Assembly (NCBI GenBank): GCA_007449985.2 | Contig: VIIQ02000122.1 | Location: 62,001 to 126,000 of the forward strand | Reading direction: 5' to 3' | Length of the DNA: 64,000 bases | From: Desmodesmus armatus | Lineage: Eukaryota > Chlorophyta > Chlorophyceae > Sphaeropleales > Scenedesmaceae | In this document: piece after piece, positions 38,011 to 49,656 of the stretch | Position numbering within the stretch: position 1 is the first letter of the stretch | How the letters are laid out: each line of letters starts with the position of its first letter | The notes under the pieces: generated by a model | Databases searched by the model: none | Seen by the model: only the letters and a program-made list of their open reading frames with translations | What the model was told of the DNA's origin: nothing | Position numbers and translations under genes: made by a program

Positions 38011-38400
38011 TACCGTAATCACCCTAACAATAAGGCCACCCTATTAATAAGGCATGGTTCATTGCACATTGTGGTCCACCCTAATTGTAAGGCAGCACCT
38101 GGTAAGGGCTTCCAGGGCCACCCTAATTGTAAGGCAGGGAGGGCCCAGATCCTTCATGTTTGGCGCTCGGAAGTGCGGTATGTGCCAATCAACGCATATA
38201 TACATGCTTACACTACGATTTCGAGGTGATTTCAGCATCTCCTGCGACCCTATCAAGCATCGTGACAGGGCGGGAATCGCTCCGAAGCACCCTAATTATA
38301 AGGCAATATCAGCCCAAAAATTTCCACCCACCCTATTATAAGGCTATAGTTTGGGTTATAAGGCTTTTAGGGTGGCCTTATTATTAGGGTGATTACGGTA
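38011..38400. mobile_element. 390-bp MITE with TA flanks
   Basis: The ends are inverted copies: CCGTAATCACCCTAACAATA at the left and its complement (one mismatch) at the right, extending about 32 bp. TA flanks both tips, the target site used by Tc1/mariner-type transposons. The inside repeats ACCCTAATTRTAAGGC at least five times, in the same motif as the TIR itself. It has no coding capacity. Confidence 0.85.
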
Positions 38401-39952
38401 TGCCAAACTGACAACGTCAAGAGATGTCTGTCTGCAGAGTGTTATCGTAGTATCATCATGTCATGACACTGATCAGTGGTTTACATGTATGCAGAAGAGA
38501 GAAAGGACAGTGAGGAGCAAGGATGGCCCTTGTTGCTGTGATAGCACAATAATTGTCTCTCAGCTATGTTTGCCTGGTTCAAGCGTGCAGGCGACGTTGA
38601 GAGGATGTACTAGTGCAGGTCGTACTGCACGGTGCATGTCGTGTGTGGAGACGCCAACAGCGGAAATGTGTTTTAAACCATTTATGTGGTGATCTATAAT
38701 AAGCGCAGCAGTTGCTGTGCTGCACACGCAAATTTTGCTGCTGCTGTTGCAAGTAGATGATCTGGTGTGGTCATGTTGGTGCTGCTAAGGATTGAGCAAG
38801 GTCGGATTTGAGGTATGCAAACCATCACTATGAGAATAGGAAAGTATCAGTTGCTGCAACTCCCTGAGCAAAAAAGCGAGTCAAATAGGTGTCAGTGGCA
38901 GCGCTGTGGATCCACAGGTACAACGGCCTGTTCTAGGATATGATACGCTAGCAAGCAACACGGTATCAAGAGCTGATTTCAGGCCAAGTTCAGTGCACCT
39001 CTTTTCCATGAGTGTGGCACAGTGTGCAACAGTAAAGCATAGTAATGCATGCAGAGATGTGCCTGTCACGTCATTTGTAGGTAATGCAGTGTTGCTACAG
39101 TGTTGCAATAGTAAGGGCAAAGCTTGTTGTTACAGAGCCACTTGCTGCTGACACATCATCGCAGCAGAAACATCTTGTTACCATCTGCTCAACCAATCGC
39201 GCACAGAATATGTCCGGCTGTTCAGGACAGAGGCAACATTTGCCTTGCACAGACTGACAACACTCGTAACCACAAACAAAGCCCCACCCATCCATTGACC
39301 ACACACACCACTGCATGAACAGCAGCCTTGGCAAAGCATGCCATGTTTTGGGGATGATCCCACAGTTCATCACCCATCAGCAGTTGTCCACAGCTTGTAA
39401 CTGACCAAAGTGGGACAAAGATCAGCAATGTCAAACATGCCAGTATAACCGCCACGATCACGCCCCTGCCTCAGAAAGCTGCCATTTGTTGGGGTAACCT
39501 CCCATCAATACAGCCAATGATTGGGTTTCATGAGCATCAACCCCTCATTCACTCAACTTCATTACGCATGCAGGGGCAAGCTCAGCCAAGGCTTCCATGG
39601 CGCTAACATACAAGCAATGCGTCAACTCAAGTACTGCGAAATACACACTTCAATGTGCGGCACACACAGCGCTATAGGCGGCAAGGAGGCCAGCCCAGAA
39701 AAAAACGACGCACAACATTCCAACTCAGATGCTCAAGGGCTGCATCATGACAGAGCCACTAGGCACATATTGCACAGCTGTTGCCATGCCGCCTCTCTGC
39801 CTTGCATCCTTGCCAGCACAACATGTGCTTTGGACCGTTGCATGCTAAACAGCATTTGATGCTAGTAGGATACGTACCGTATACTGGGCAACAAGGGCAG
39901 CACCAAACCCACTCTGTACTCCTAATCATACGCCCAGAACCATAAACATCCC

Positions 39953-41538
39953 TTATACCTGGTCAACCACGCGCACGTTCTGGACTGGGCCAGCGTAGGC
40001 TTGCTGGGTGGTGGTGGTGTGGGTGTCAGTAACCTTGTCATCATGGTCCCTGTGGTAGGAGTGGCCGTGGCCGACACGGTCCCAACTGCAAGGCAGATGA
40101 CAACAGCAGAACATGATCAGTCAGATAGGGGCATACCTCAACATGCATCATCACGGAGTTGTGTGCACGCAGTGCAAGCTGGGGCTAGCATAGTGATGTG
40201 ACACATACGGGGAGCTGCACAATGCAATGAAGGTCCGACCTTGGCAAGCCAACTGAGAGCTGACTTTCAAAGCAAGCAACACCGACGTCAGCTGTGGATT
40301 TCAACAACTAAACCGGTTCCCATCAGGCTGAACTCCCATGATGGCAGGCATGATGTATACCGAATGCGAAGGCAGCACCCGTCGCAAGATGCATCAGCAT
40401 CGCACCGCGGCATGCACTATTACCGACAGAGCACTGCAGTGGCACTAGCCTAGACTGCACGGTGCAACCTGCATTGAGTGCAGTAATGCCAGAGTGATAC
40501 TCACTCTGTGCCAATGGCCAGCAGCAGCAGGATGAGGGAGATCACACTCATGATAGCACCAGCGGTGGCGGCCCTCCAGCGGTTGTGCATGCCGCTGTCG
40601 GCCCACACACCAGTAGAGTCAAAGCCGTTGTCGGCGCCCAGGAAGAATTCGGATGCAATCATCATCAGCAAGGCGCTGATTGTGACCATGCCCACCCAGA
40701 AGGCGCGGGACCAGTGGAGGGCAAGCTTGACGGCAGCGCAAATGGCAAGGCCAAGGAGTGTTGCCATGACGAAAGCGAAGATGAACCAGTAGAACCTGAA
40801 CATGCGGTGGCACTGGAAGTCAGAGGCACCTGCGGGTATAGGTGAGCGAGGTGGTGGGCAGCAGGTGGCGGGCAGCAACAGATACACGTGAAGTCAGTGA
40901 CTGTGCACAACAGCTAGCCAAAGCTGTGGCACCGGCCCTGCAAATGAGTAAATGCACACCTTGCATGCATGCCATTAGTCATGCGCATTGTGGTGCAAGG
41001 CACCACCAAGAAGGGAAGAAATGCCAAATTTACTGCTCCGTTTCGCCAACTCTGAAACTTGCACTTGCAACCGGGCGCTTTAACAGCAACCTCAGCTCAT
41101 GTGCCAAGCAGCTGTGCATCACAGACATATCGCAGTGGTTGCCAACCGTCGGACTCACCAAAGGCAGAGCGCTGGAACAGACCAGTTCCTTGGGCCCTGG
41201 GGAAGGTCAGGTCATTGCAGCCATGCTGCAAACAACAGATGAGGAACACAGCAGCAAGGCAACGCTCAGCACAGCTTGAAGGCCTGCAGGACGAATCTAC
41301 GCCCCCATGCAACAGGCCATGTGCACAGTGCACATGCTGTTGAGCTGCACACACTCTCCGCGTCAATGCACTGCATTGAGCTTGCAATGATTGGTGCTGA
41401 TGCCATCATTGAAAAAAATATCGCAATGACGGGGCCCACCTGCAAGGCTGCAAGGCCGGCCATGTACACCAAGGTGGTGGCCAGTGCGAGGCCCAGGAGA
41501 GGCCATGTCAGGCCCTTGGTCTTCTTCAGCATCACCAT
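39953..41538 (-). CDS. Four-TM membrane protein, paralogue C
   Basis: Exons: 41538-41440, 41225-41159, 40829-40505 and 40085-39953. Phases agree, giving 207 aa. It starts MVMLKKTKGLTWPLLGL, has the loop HGCNDL...LFQRSAFG, then DFQCHRMFRFYW and three more hydrophobic segments, and ends AGPVQNVRVVDQV. Divergence among the paralogues is concentrated in the short loop between TM3 and TM4 (here GADNGFDSTGVWADSG) and in the tail, while the TM helices are nearly invariant. It lies in the left copy of the segmental duplication. Confidence 0.92.
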
Positions 41539-41667
41539 TTTGCTTGGGCTTGGGAATAAGAGACGAGGCAGGAACACCTAGGCAAGCTGCTGCACTACAA
41601 GGTACACGTCGTTAATGATCAGGAGTTTAGGAGAAGACAACTGATACCACTCTGCAGCTGTTACTAG

Positions 41668-41757
41668 TGCTATACACGGACAGCGCGGGTTGACCTTTGA
41701 CGTCACGACGCTGACGTCACAGCTGCACCCGCCCGCCAGACACGCAGCTATGACATG
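41668..41757 (-). promoter_or_regulatory. Conserved promoter module of tetraspan C
   Basis: Two TGACGTCA boxes (41698-41705, 41712-41719) lie 160 bp or more upstream of the ATG. A TATA-like TGTATAGC on the gene strand sits near 41667-41676. The block TTGACCTTTGACGTCACGAC and the further ACACGCAGCTATGACATGC are kept at gene D. Confidence 0.7.
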
Positions 41758-42672
41758 CATGCATGCGTCTGTAAGTTTGTTCACTCCACAAGCAGCAAAA
41801 TAATACAATACGCCTGTTGCCTGGGTCGCTGGTACTTCCCACATTGTCTGTACAACCACTGTAAGAAACGTCCGCCTGACACAGCTATAACAACCATCAA
41901 TCAAATGACGCAAATTCTAAGTTGACTGCCCGATTGGGTGGCACTCAATCCCAGGGGTCCGGGGGCACCTGGTCGTGATATGCATGACAAGTGGCTAGAT
42001 TGGTTTGAGATTGACGGCAGCACTGTGCCTAGATGGTTCAACTTTTTCCTGCAAGTTCCTCTTTACAGCTGATGAAATTCATCCTGCACTGAGCAAGACA
42101 GGTGTATGTCATCCACTTTGCCCTGGCATTTTATATTTGACCGAGTGCTCAATGCCCGAACATCGCTGTGGCAAATGCTATGTGACTATGTTCCTACTGA
42201 TGCGCATGCACTCAGCACACTTTGACGCAAATGCCCCATTCTGAATTGAAGCGTGCCTGTAGGTGCATTACACCTGATCGTTTATGAAGCATGCCTCTGA
42301 TCGTTTATGAAGCATGCCTATTACCATGTCTACCACATAACCAGCATGTACTGCCGCAGTGGCGACACGTGTTTGCCATTCAGTGTGTATATCTAGGCGG
42401 TGCTAGGCACACCATTACAAGTAAGATTTTGGGGGAGTATGTTACATGGACATTTTCGCCAAACAACAATGGCATTGCCCACCAGGATCGAGCCAGGTGA
42501 ACCTCATAAGTTGTCTCCCCTGCGGTGGTTTGCACCACCTACACCGGGTTGACCAAAGAAGGCAGAACCACCAGAATTGCAGCAAGTGCCAGCCATGCTA
42601 GGAACCTATTGTGTGCAGAGATGAGGGCAGGCAACTATACCAGTGTGGACACAAGAAACAGAACAAAGTCAG

Positions 42673-44739
42673 TCAAATACCCATAGTAAGGCCAAGCAAG
42701 CGTGCTCTGCGCACTTTCATTTTGTACAAAGTGTGTGCCAGGGCCGACTGTTCGGCATGTTGAAACACAGTAGCAACACAATCTTGGTCACCCAACTGGA
42801 CTGAAGCCGGGTCAGCAAAGGCTGGGCAGGCGGTGCGCAGATCATCATACACGGGACATTCAAGAATGAAGTGCTTTAGATCTTCAACATTGTTGCTGGT
42901 GCCAGTACGGGCCAGCACAGCAGCGCGGTTGGCCAGCGAAGCGTCCTGACCAGAGCACAAACGACAGATGCGATCCGCCCTTGGGACAGACTCCCTACGC
43001 TTGCGACCCTGCTCAATTTCAAGATGTGCAGAGCCAACACGCAACTGCGCCAGGTTTTGTGCCACGTTGAAAGACAAGCACAACTTCATATGCGGGGCTG
43101 CATGGTCTCTAGAGAAAGGATCAAAGCCAGGGTCAAGAGGGTATACCCATGCATGGTGTGTAAGCCTGTGAATGCCGGCAGACGGTGCAGTGCGAGGGCT
43201 GCCTTCTGTAAGACCCTGCCACCTATCACGGAACAGGCCAGCCAAGGCAGCCTGCACAGCTGACTCCTGCCACCGCTGCTGCAACACCCACTCCAAAGGC
43301 TGCTGCCGCCAGCTACTATCAAGGAGCTGCAAGCCAGACATAGTGTGCAACACACCATACGACCAGCAACGCTGACAGCCATCCAAGGCCAACATAACGT
43401 CCTCGCGCCACACACAACTGGCCAGTGACCTGGGCTCCTCATCACGCGAATCCGACAGCTTGGTCCACCACCGCGCAGCCAGGACTACCCAGTGGTACAT
43501 GACGGGAATGCGGTGCAGGTCCCGGTATAATACATCCTTGGCAACCCCTTTGATGGATCCTGTCATGATCCTCAGGAACGAGGTGTGCACACTCTCGGCT
43601 TGTGTGTCGTACGGTGCGGAGTGCAGGCGCTTCACAAACATTGCCGGGCCCCAGATATGCGACGCATATGACAACACAGGCTCGACCAAAATATCAAACA
43701 TTCTGCACTTGATGTCAAACTGGGTGAGGCAAGCCCGACGACAGCGCGTCAGCATGGCATGCATGGCTTTGCTGCCGGAAACTGCCAGCGCGTCCGACGC
43801 CCCCAGAAGCCCCCGAGTGGCATGCACACGCACGCCCAGATACACGTACTCTGATTGCAGCGCAATTTCACGGCCCCGAAACACAAGGCGAAACCCTGCA
43901 GGCACCCTCAAGTGTTGCGGGCGGAAACACACGACACAAGTCTTGTGCGGCGCAAGGTTCACCTCCATATCAAACAATGTGCAGAAGACATCAAGCACAT
44001 CCACGATCTGCTGTATCTCGCAGGCCTCGAAGCTGAGCAACCCCACGTCGTCAGCATACATCACGTCAGGCACCTTAAGTCCACTCAGCACTGGCCCTGC
44101 CCCCGGCAACTTGAGCCTGATCAGGTAATGCAGCAACTCAATAAACAGGCCGAACAAGAGGGGGCTCAGCTCACTCCCCTGCTTTGTGCCAGACACTGTG
44201 GGGAAGGCGTCCCCAAGCTCCCCATTGACTGCCACCTGACAGCACACCCGATCATACAACGCCACCAACATGTCCAGAAAGGGGCCATGCACACCCAACT
44301 GTCGACATCGCTCCAACAACAGGTCCCTCCTAACCTTGTCAAAAGCCTTCTTAAAGTCCACAAAGACCACATACAAGCGACGGCGGCGATGCTGCGCCAC
44401 ACTGATCAGATGCTGCAGCGTGAAGATGGCATCTAGTGTGCCATGGCCCGGCCTAAAGCCACACTGGGTGGGAGCCCGAAGTGACAGGAGTGACGCCAAC
44501 CGCTCAAAGCGCTGATTCAAGAAGCGATCCAACATGCGGGAAAAGACAGGTGACACAGAGATACCTCTGTACTGGTCCCGTACTGCCAGGGCAGCAGGGC
44601 TCAGCGACTTCGGCACGGGGACCAACTTGCTTGGAATTTTGCAATGGAATTGATGGCTGGCTTGGTGGGTGATGGTGGCTCTCATCCTTGGCCTGGGAGA
44701 CTGAGGTATGACAAGGTCAGGCCGTGAGACAACCCTCAC
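42673..44739 (-). mobile_element. LINE-type non-LTR retrotransposon, reverse-transcriptase ORF
   Basis: An uninterrupted 688-codon frame encodes a reverse transcriptase. Visible blocks are DQYRGISVSPVFSRMLDR (RT domain 0/1), FVDFKKAFDKV (motif A), GTKQGSELSPLLFGLF (motif B) and YADDVGLLSF (catalytic motif C), followed by the thumb region. The C terminus has a CRLC...H-x4-C putative zinc-binding stretch (HFILECPVYDDLR) common in LINEs. No apurinic endonuclease domain is seen upstream, so the copy is probably 5'-truncated. No poly-A tail or clear target-site duplication was found. The open frame suggests recent insertion. It lies between the two segmental duplicates. Confidence 0.92.
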
Positions 44740-46095
44740 TGAGGCTTCGAAACTGCCGTTTCGGAAATTTGTTGGCTTAGTGCCAAGGGTAAGATTCTTT
44801 CCCCCAATTGTTGTGCTGCACAGTAATGTATCTTTGCTTACTGCATCAGCCGCTTGTTTCGAATTTCACAATGTATCGCGCTGCTACATGTTCAAGTTGC
44901 TGTACGGCATGTAGCTGTGGCTGTGTGTTTGGCAGTAACATGCCTGCAAAGCACTGGCTGCCACATTCGCTACTGTCCCACTGTGGTGTAGCAGTGCAAT
45001 TTTTGAGACATTTATCAGTATGTGATTGACACTATGTTGTTGCAGTGAAACGATGAGCGCAGTAGTAACATCTTACATAGAAGGATATGGTGCTGACACA
45101 TCATCACACCATCAACAGCAACAGCACCACCTTTGCCCATCTGCTCAGACCAATCATGCCGCATGATATGTGACCCATAGTATGGGGGGTATTTATCTAC
45201 ATACATTAAGCACACACACAACCCACTGGCCAGCTGCACTGCTGGTAACGACAGCATAGTGACCGTCTAATAGTACGATGCATCTGCAAACAAGCATAGA
45301 TCTCTGCAACACAAGCCAATGTCCATGTTAGAAGCATCACCGGCTTAGTCACCTATTCATCCAATGAATCATTCACATTCAACCACAGCATGCACAATGG
45401 CTTCTGCAAAGCACACAAGACCACCGCTTCACCCGTCACAAGTTGTCCACTGCAGGCACCTGACAAACAATGTGACCGACAAGATCAGCGAGGTTGACAT
45501 GTTAGTATAACCGCCACGATCACACCCCTGCCTCAGAAAGCTGCCATTGCCTGGGATACATCCCATCAACGCAGCCAAGGATTGTGTTTCACAGCATCAC
45601 ACCCTCATTCACTCAACCTCAATGTGCGCATGCAGGGGCAAGCATAACTACAGAGACCCCCACCCTCAAAAAGGATACTTACGTACAAGCAGTGCGACAA
45701 CTGCAGGATGCACACTTCAGTGTGCAGGAGCATGCAGCATTCAATGTGACTAACACTCACATGATCTTTCAACTCAGGTGCTCAGGGGATGTAGCATAGC
45801 AGAGATGGTGACAGTATCCACAGCTGTCGGCAAGGCAACTCTGTACTTCTCACCCTTATCGCACAAGTGTGTGCTGCGCACCCTCACACTAGGACACTAG
45901 GACCAACAGAGTGACACTGCTGCTCAAGCTGTCACAGCATCACTAGTCAGCACCAGCCCCTGAGGGCCAACAACGTTTTGCGTGCGTCATGCTTCATGCT
46001 TCAACAGCAGCGCTATAGTACCGCATGGCAAACACTGAGTAACCTCAAACAAAGATCTTGTTACAACCACTTGCCCAGACACATAATCAGTCTTC
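44740..46095. other. Flank between LINE and tetraspan D
   Basis: No exon is supported. From about 45091 it is the right copy of the segmental duplication flank. The part 44740-45090 could be LINE 5' sequence or older DNA. Confidence 0.4.
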
Positions 46096-47620
46096 TTACA
46101 CCTGGTCAACCACACGAACGTTCTGGACTGGACCAGCGTAGGCTTGCTGTGTGGTGGTGGTGGTGTGGACGTCAGTCATCTTGTCATCATGATCCCTGTG
46201 GTGGGAGTGGCCGTGGCCCACACGGTCCCAACTGCAGGGCGCAACAAAAACAGCAGGGCAAGATCAGAAACAGAGGGATCTAAACTCCAAGAACCCGGCT
46301 CGGGTTGTCTGCGTAGCTGCAGTTGGTGTACAACATGCCATACGTTGCTTGAAGTTGCGCAATGCATACATGTCATGGCAATACAACCTTGTGCACAAGC
46401 ACATCATCCTGATGGTCAAAAGTCTCCCCTGTTAGTTGAATCTCAATGCAACAACAAAAAGCTGTGTTGTGCAACAAATACCCGTCACATTGATTGTATT
46501 GCTGCAGATGCAAAGGCTGACAGCCATCTGGCTGCAAGGCTGCATTGCCAGTGCTGAAATGCACTCCTGCCAACAGAACAGAGCAGCTTTGGTGTCTTGC
46601 AACTCACTCTGTGCCGATGGCCAGCAGCAGCAGGATGAGGGAGACGACGCTCATGATGGCACCAGCGGTGGCAACGCTCCAGCGGTCGTCCATGGTTTCA
46701 GTCAACACATCAGCAGAGTCGAAGCCGTTGGAGGCGCCCAGGAAGAACTCAGATGCAATCATCATCAGCAGGGCGCTGAGGGTGACCATGCCCACCCAGA
46801 AGGCGCGGGACCAGTGGAGGGCAAGCTTGACGGCAGCGCAAATAGCGAGGCCGATGAGGGTGGCCATGACGAAGGCGAAGATGAACCAGTAGAACCTGTA
46901 AATCTTGTGGCACTGGAAGTCAGAGGCACCTGCAGGTACAGAGTGAGGAGTGGTGGTGTGCAACAGGTGGGGTGCAGCAATGGATACACACTGGTGTCAG
47001 CAAGTGTGCACAAGAGATGGCCAAAAGTGGCACATAGCCGTGCATAACCGTGCATGCATGCTAATGCATGTTGGGGTGCAAGGCTTCACCAAAGCCCCTG
47101 AATTTTCCTGGAAAAATTCCCAAGCCCCTGCACCGTCTTGCTACTCTGAAACTTTCACCAGGCACTTCAAACAGCAGAACTCAGCTCAGGTGCCACGCCG
47201 CTGTGCTTCACAAATGCGTGCATTCAGTGCTACGGTGGCAACTCACCAAAGGCAGAGCGCTGGAACAGACCAGTTCCTTGAGCCCGAGGGAGGGTCAGGT
47301 CACTGCATTCATGCTGCAAATTACAGAATGAGAAACGCAGGCACAGCAGCAAGAGAACGGTCAGCACAGCTTGAAGGCCTGCAGGACAAAGCCAGCCCCC
47401 CATGCAACAGATATGCACATGCCATGTGCAACTCAAAAGTTTTGAGCTGCACGTATGGTTTGGGCACCATGCATGTCAATGCACCGCATTCAGCTTGAAA
47501 TGAATGGTGCTGATGCCCCACCTGAAGGGCTGCAAGGCCGGCCATGTAGACCAGGGTGGTGGCCAGTGCGAAGGCCAGGAGAGGCCATGTCAGGCCCTTG
47601 GTCTTCTTCAGCATCACCAT
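46096..47620 (-). CDS. Four-TM membrane protein, paralogue D
   Basis: Exons: 47620-47522, 47313-47247, 46929-46608 and 46231-46096. Phases agree, giving 207 aa. It is the closest relative of C: MVMLKKTKGLTWPLLAF, loop HECSDL...LFQRSAFG, DFQCHKIYRFYW, the same TM segments, the variable loop GASNGFDSADVLTETMDD, and the tail GPVQNVRVVDQV. Both loop cysteines are kept. Confidence 0.92.
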
Positions 47621-47746
47621 TTTGCTTGGGCTTGGGAATAAGAGACGAGGCAGGAACGAGGCAAGCTGCTGCGCTACGAGTTACACGAGATCGTAGATAA
47701 TCAGGGATGTGGAAGGGAAAGACTTATAACACTTTGCCTGCTCGAA

Positions 47747-47829
47747 GCAGCTATATATGGACAGCACCGGTTGACCTTTGACGTCACGACGCTAACGTCA
47801 CAGCTGCCCGACACGCAGCTATGACATGC
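47747..47829 (-). promoter_or_regulatory. Conserved promoter module of tetraspan D
   Basis: TGACGTCA at 47779-47786 and a variant TAACGTCA at 47793-47800 lie 159 bp upstream of the ATG. CCATATATAG on the gene strand (47751-47760) is a good TATA box between them and the ATG. The order and spacing match gene C. Confidence 0.75.
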
Positions 47830-47830
47830 G

Positions 47831-49656
47831 CCTGTAAGAAATTAAACAGCACCGTAAACCAAGATGGGGAAACAACTTCAGTTTCGTTTTTGGTGAGTGC
47901 TGATATTACGGTCGCCCTCATGACATGGTCCACCTTGATCAGGGCGGACCATGACCACCCGCTCATGAGAGAGCTGTCATAGCCCTCTCAGAGGTCCATG
48001 CACAGCTCGACACAATATGTCTGATGCAATGTATGTCGGGCCTTTCGCCAATCGTTCGAAAGTCGCCTGTGCACGAAAGCAGTACCCTTCAGTCTGTCTG
48101 CACCCTGCATCACTTTCACTCCTGCTGCATTCTCAGCGCAACGCCTCGCAGAATCCTAGCAGGTGCCACCTGATGGCAGGGCACTTCGCTACCCGCGAGA
48201 CGCTTTGTGGCATATGTCATGCATAGTATGGCGCAACGTGCAATGTCCTAAAGGCCTTTTTGCCAAGCAGCGCCGCTGGCCCCTCACAAATGAGTTGCAA
48301 AGTTGTGCAAATTGCATACAGGCAGACTTCTGTGCGGCAGCTTGCATAACGCTTTCATCGCAAGCTGCAATGGGTGACGCGGCATGCAAGCAACCCATGT
48401 GCGGTGGGCATCAGCAAGGGTCTGTGTGGCAGACGACTTACGACTGTAGGCGAACTGCTGATGCCAAATCCGAATTGGCACATGATGTGCGCGGCGTCCC
48501 AGGATAGAGCAAGTTGTGCTGGCCTCTCAGCTGCAGGGCCCAAGCACTGCCATGGATGTTTGCCTGACTTGCAGCAGCAGCAGCAGCAGACTAGCAAGCT
48601 GCCGCAGGCGCAGTAGGCACATCAAGCTGATGACACTCTCGGACAGCGCACCTTCTGTGCTGCATGCATCATGCAGCGCAATGCAGGGCGCCATCCGACT
48701 TGGGGCCATGTAGGCTTCTTTTGTCGCTGCAGGAAGGCAGCATGAACATGGCGTCAATGTCGTTGCTGGTGTCCAGGTTGCCGCCTGAAACGCTCTCCCC
48801 AGTGTGAAGTCGCTGCATGAAGAATGCTGACGGTCTTGGCATCAGGATTGCAACATTGCATTGACATCCTCAAGCAAGGACTTGATTACAACGGTCACCT
48901 CACTTGCGCAACAGCAGAAGGATTTGCTGGAACAAAGGCAGCCTTCCATGCAAGCAGGCAGGCGTGATCCACTTGCAGGCAAGTGTTGTGCATGGCTTAG
49001 AAAGCCTATTTGCGCCCAACACTTGGCTGCATGCGGTTGTGCATGTACATGCGTCTGTGCAAGCGTTCATGTGCACGCTCGCAACGGCAGGTTCATAACC
49101 CGATGGAATGAACACTGCCAAAACATGCCTACACATTTTCGGATACGCAGTAGAGGATGGTGCGCATTTCATGAATGCAGGTGCGCCAACAACGTCATCG
49201 CAGTGTGCATCGCCCCCAGCCCGTATAGGCAGCTCACAAAAAACACAACGTAAGTAAAGAGGCCCCGGATGCCCTCCAGTGCTCCGATGCACGGCTATTC
49301 TGTATGTCGTACCTGCGCGATCAAGGTGAGTGCGACTCGCGTTACAAGCTCTGAAAGAACCGCTACTTCCACACTTTGATTATGGGGCAGAGACACGTGT
49401 GTGGCGCAACTTACACAAAAGGTGACACGACTGTTTCCGGCGGTTTAGTCAACGTGATTTGGTGGGCCGCCGTTGCCGTTTTTAGCCCGTTCCTGCCATC
49501 GACATCAGAGGAGTGCGCCCGTGCATCAAGCACGCTTTACACCGCCGCCACCAAGCTACTTCGTCACCACTCACCCGCCTCGCCAGCGCCTCCTTGATTC
49601 CTCCACCCTGCCCCAGACTTGAGCTGTCCACTCTTCGCACCAACCTTACAACCAAC
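47831..49656. other. Gene-poor interval before expansin-like genes
   Basis: Only short open frames without recognisable domains. No exon is supported. Confidence 0.45.

Larger units (their letters stand above)
39144..41760. repeat. Segmental duplication, left copy (contains tetraspan C)
   Basis: It matches 45091-47830 over flank, gene and promoter. For example, ATAACCGCCACGATCAC and GCCTCAGAAAGCTGCCATT near 39450-39490 recur near 45510-45550, as do the CTCATTCACTCAACcTCA stretch, the whole gene and its upstream CRE module. Confidence 0.8.
45091..47830. repeat. Segmental duplication, right copy (contains tetraspan D)
   Basis: This is the counterpart of 39144-41760 in the same orientation, with small indels in non-coding parts and near-identity in exons and promoter. 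Confidence 0.8.

Noticed and set aside
39095..39461. Minus-strand frames in the segmental duplication flank, considered as a transposase relic
   Set aside because: The duplicate at 45091-45560 does not preserve the frame and no catalytic motif is visible.
48163..49253. Cys-rich short frames on plus, considered as a zinc-binding gene
   Set aside because: No consistent exon phases, no recognisable zinc motif, no paralogue in the window.
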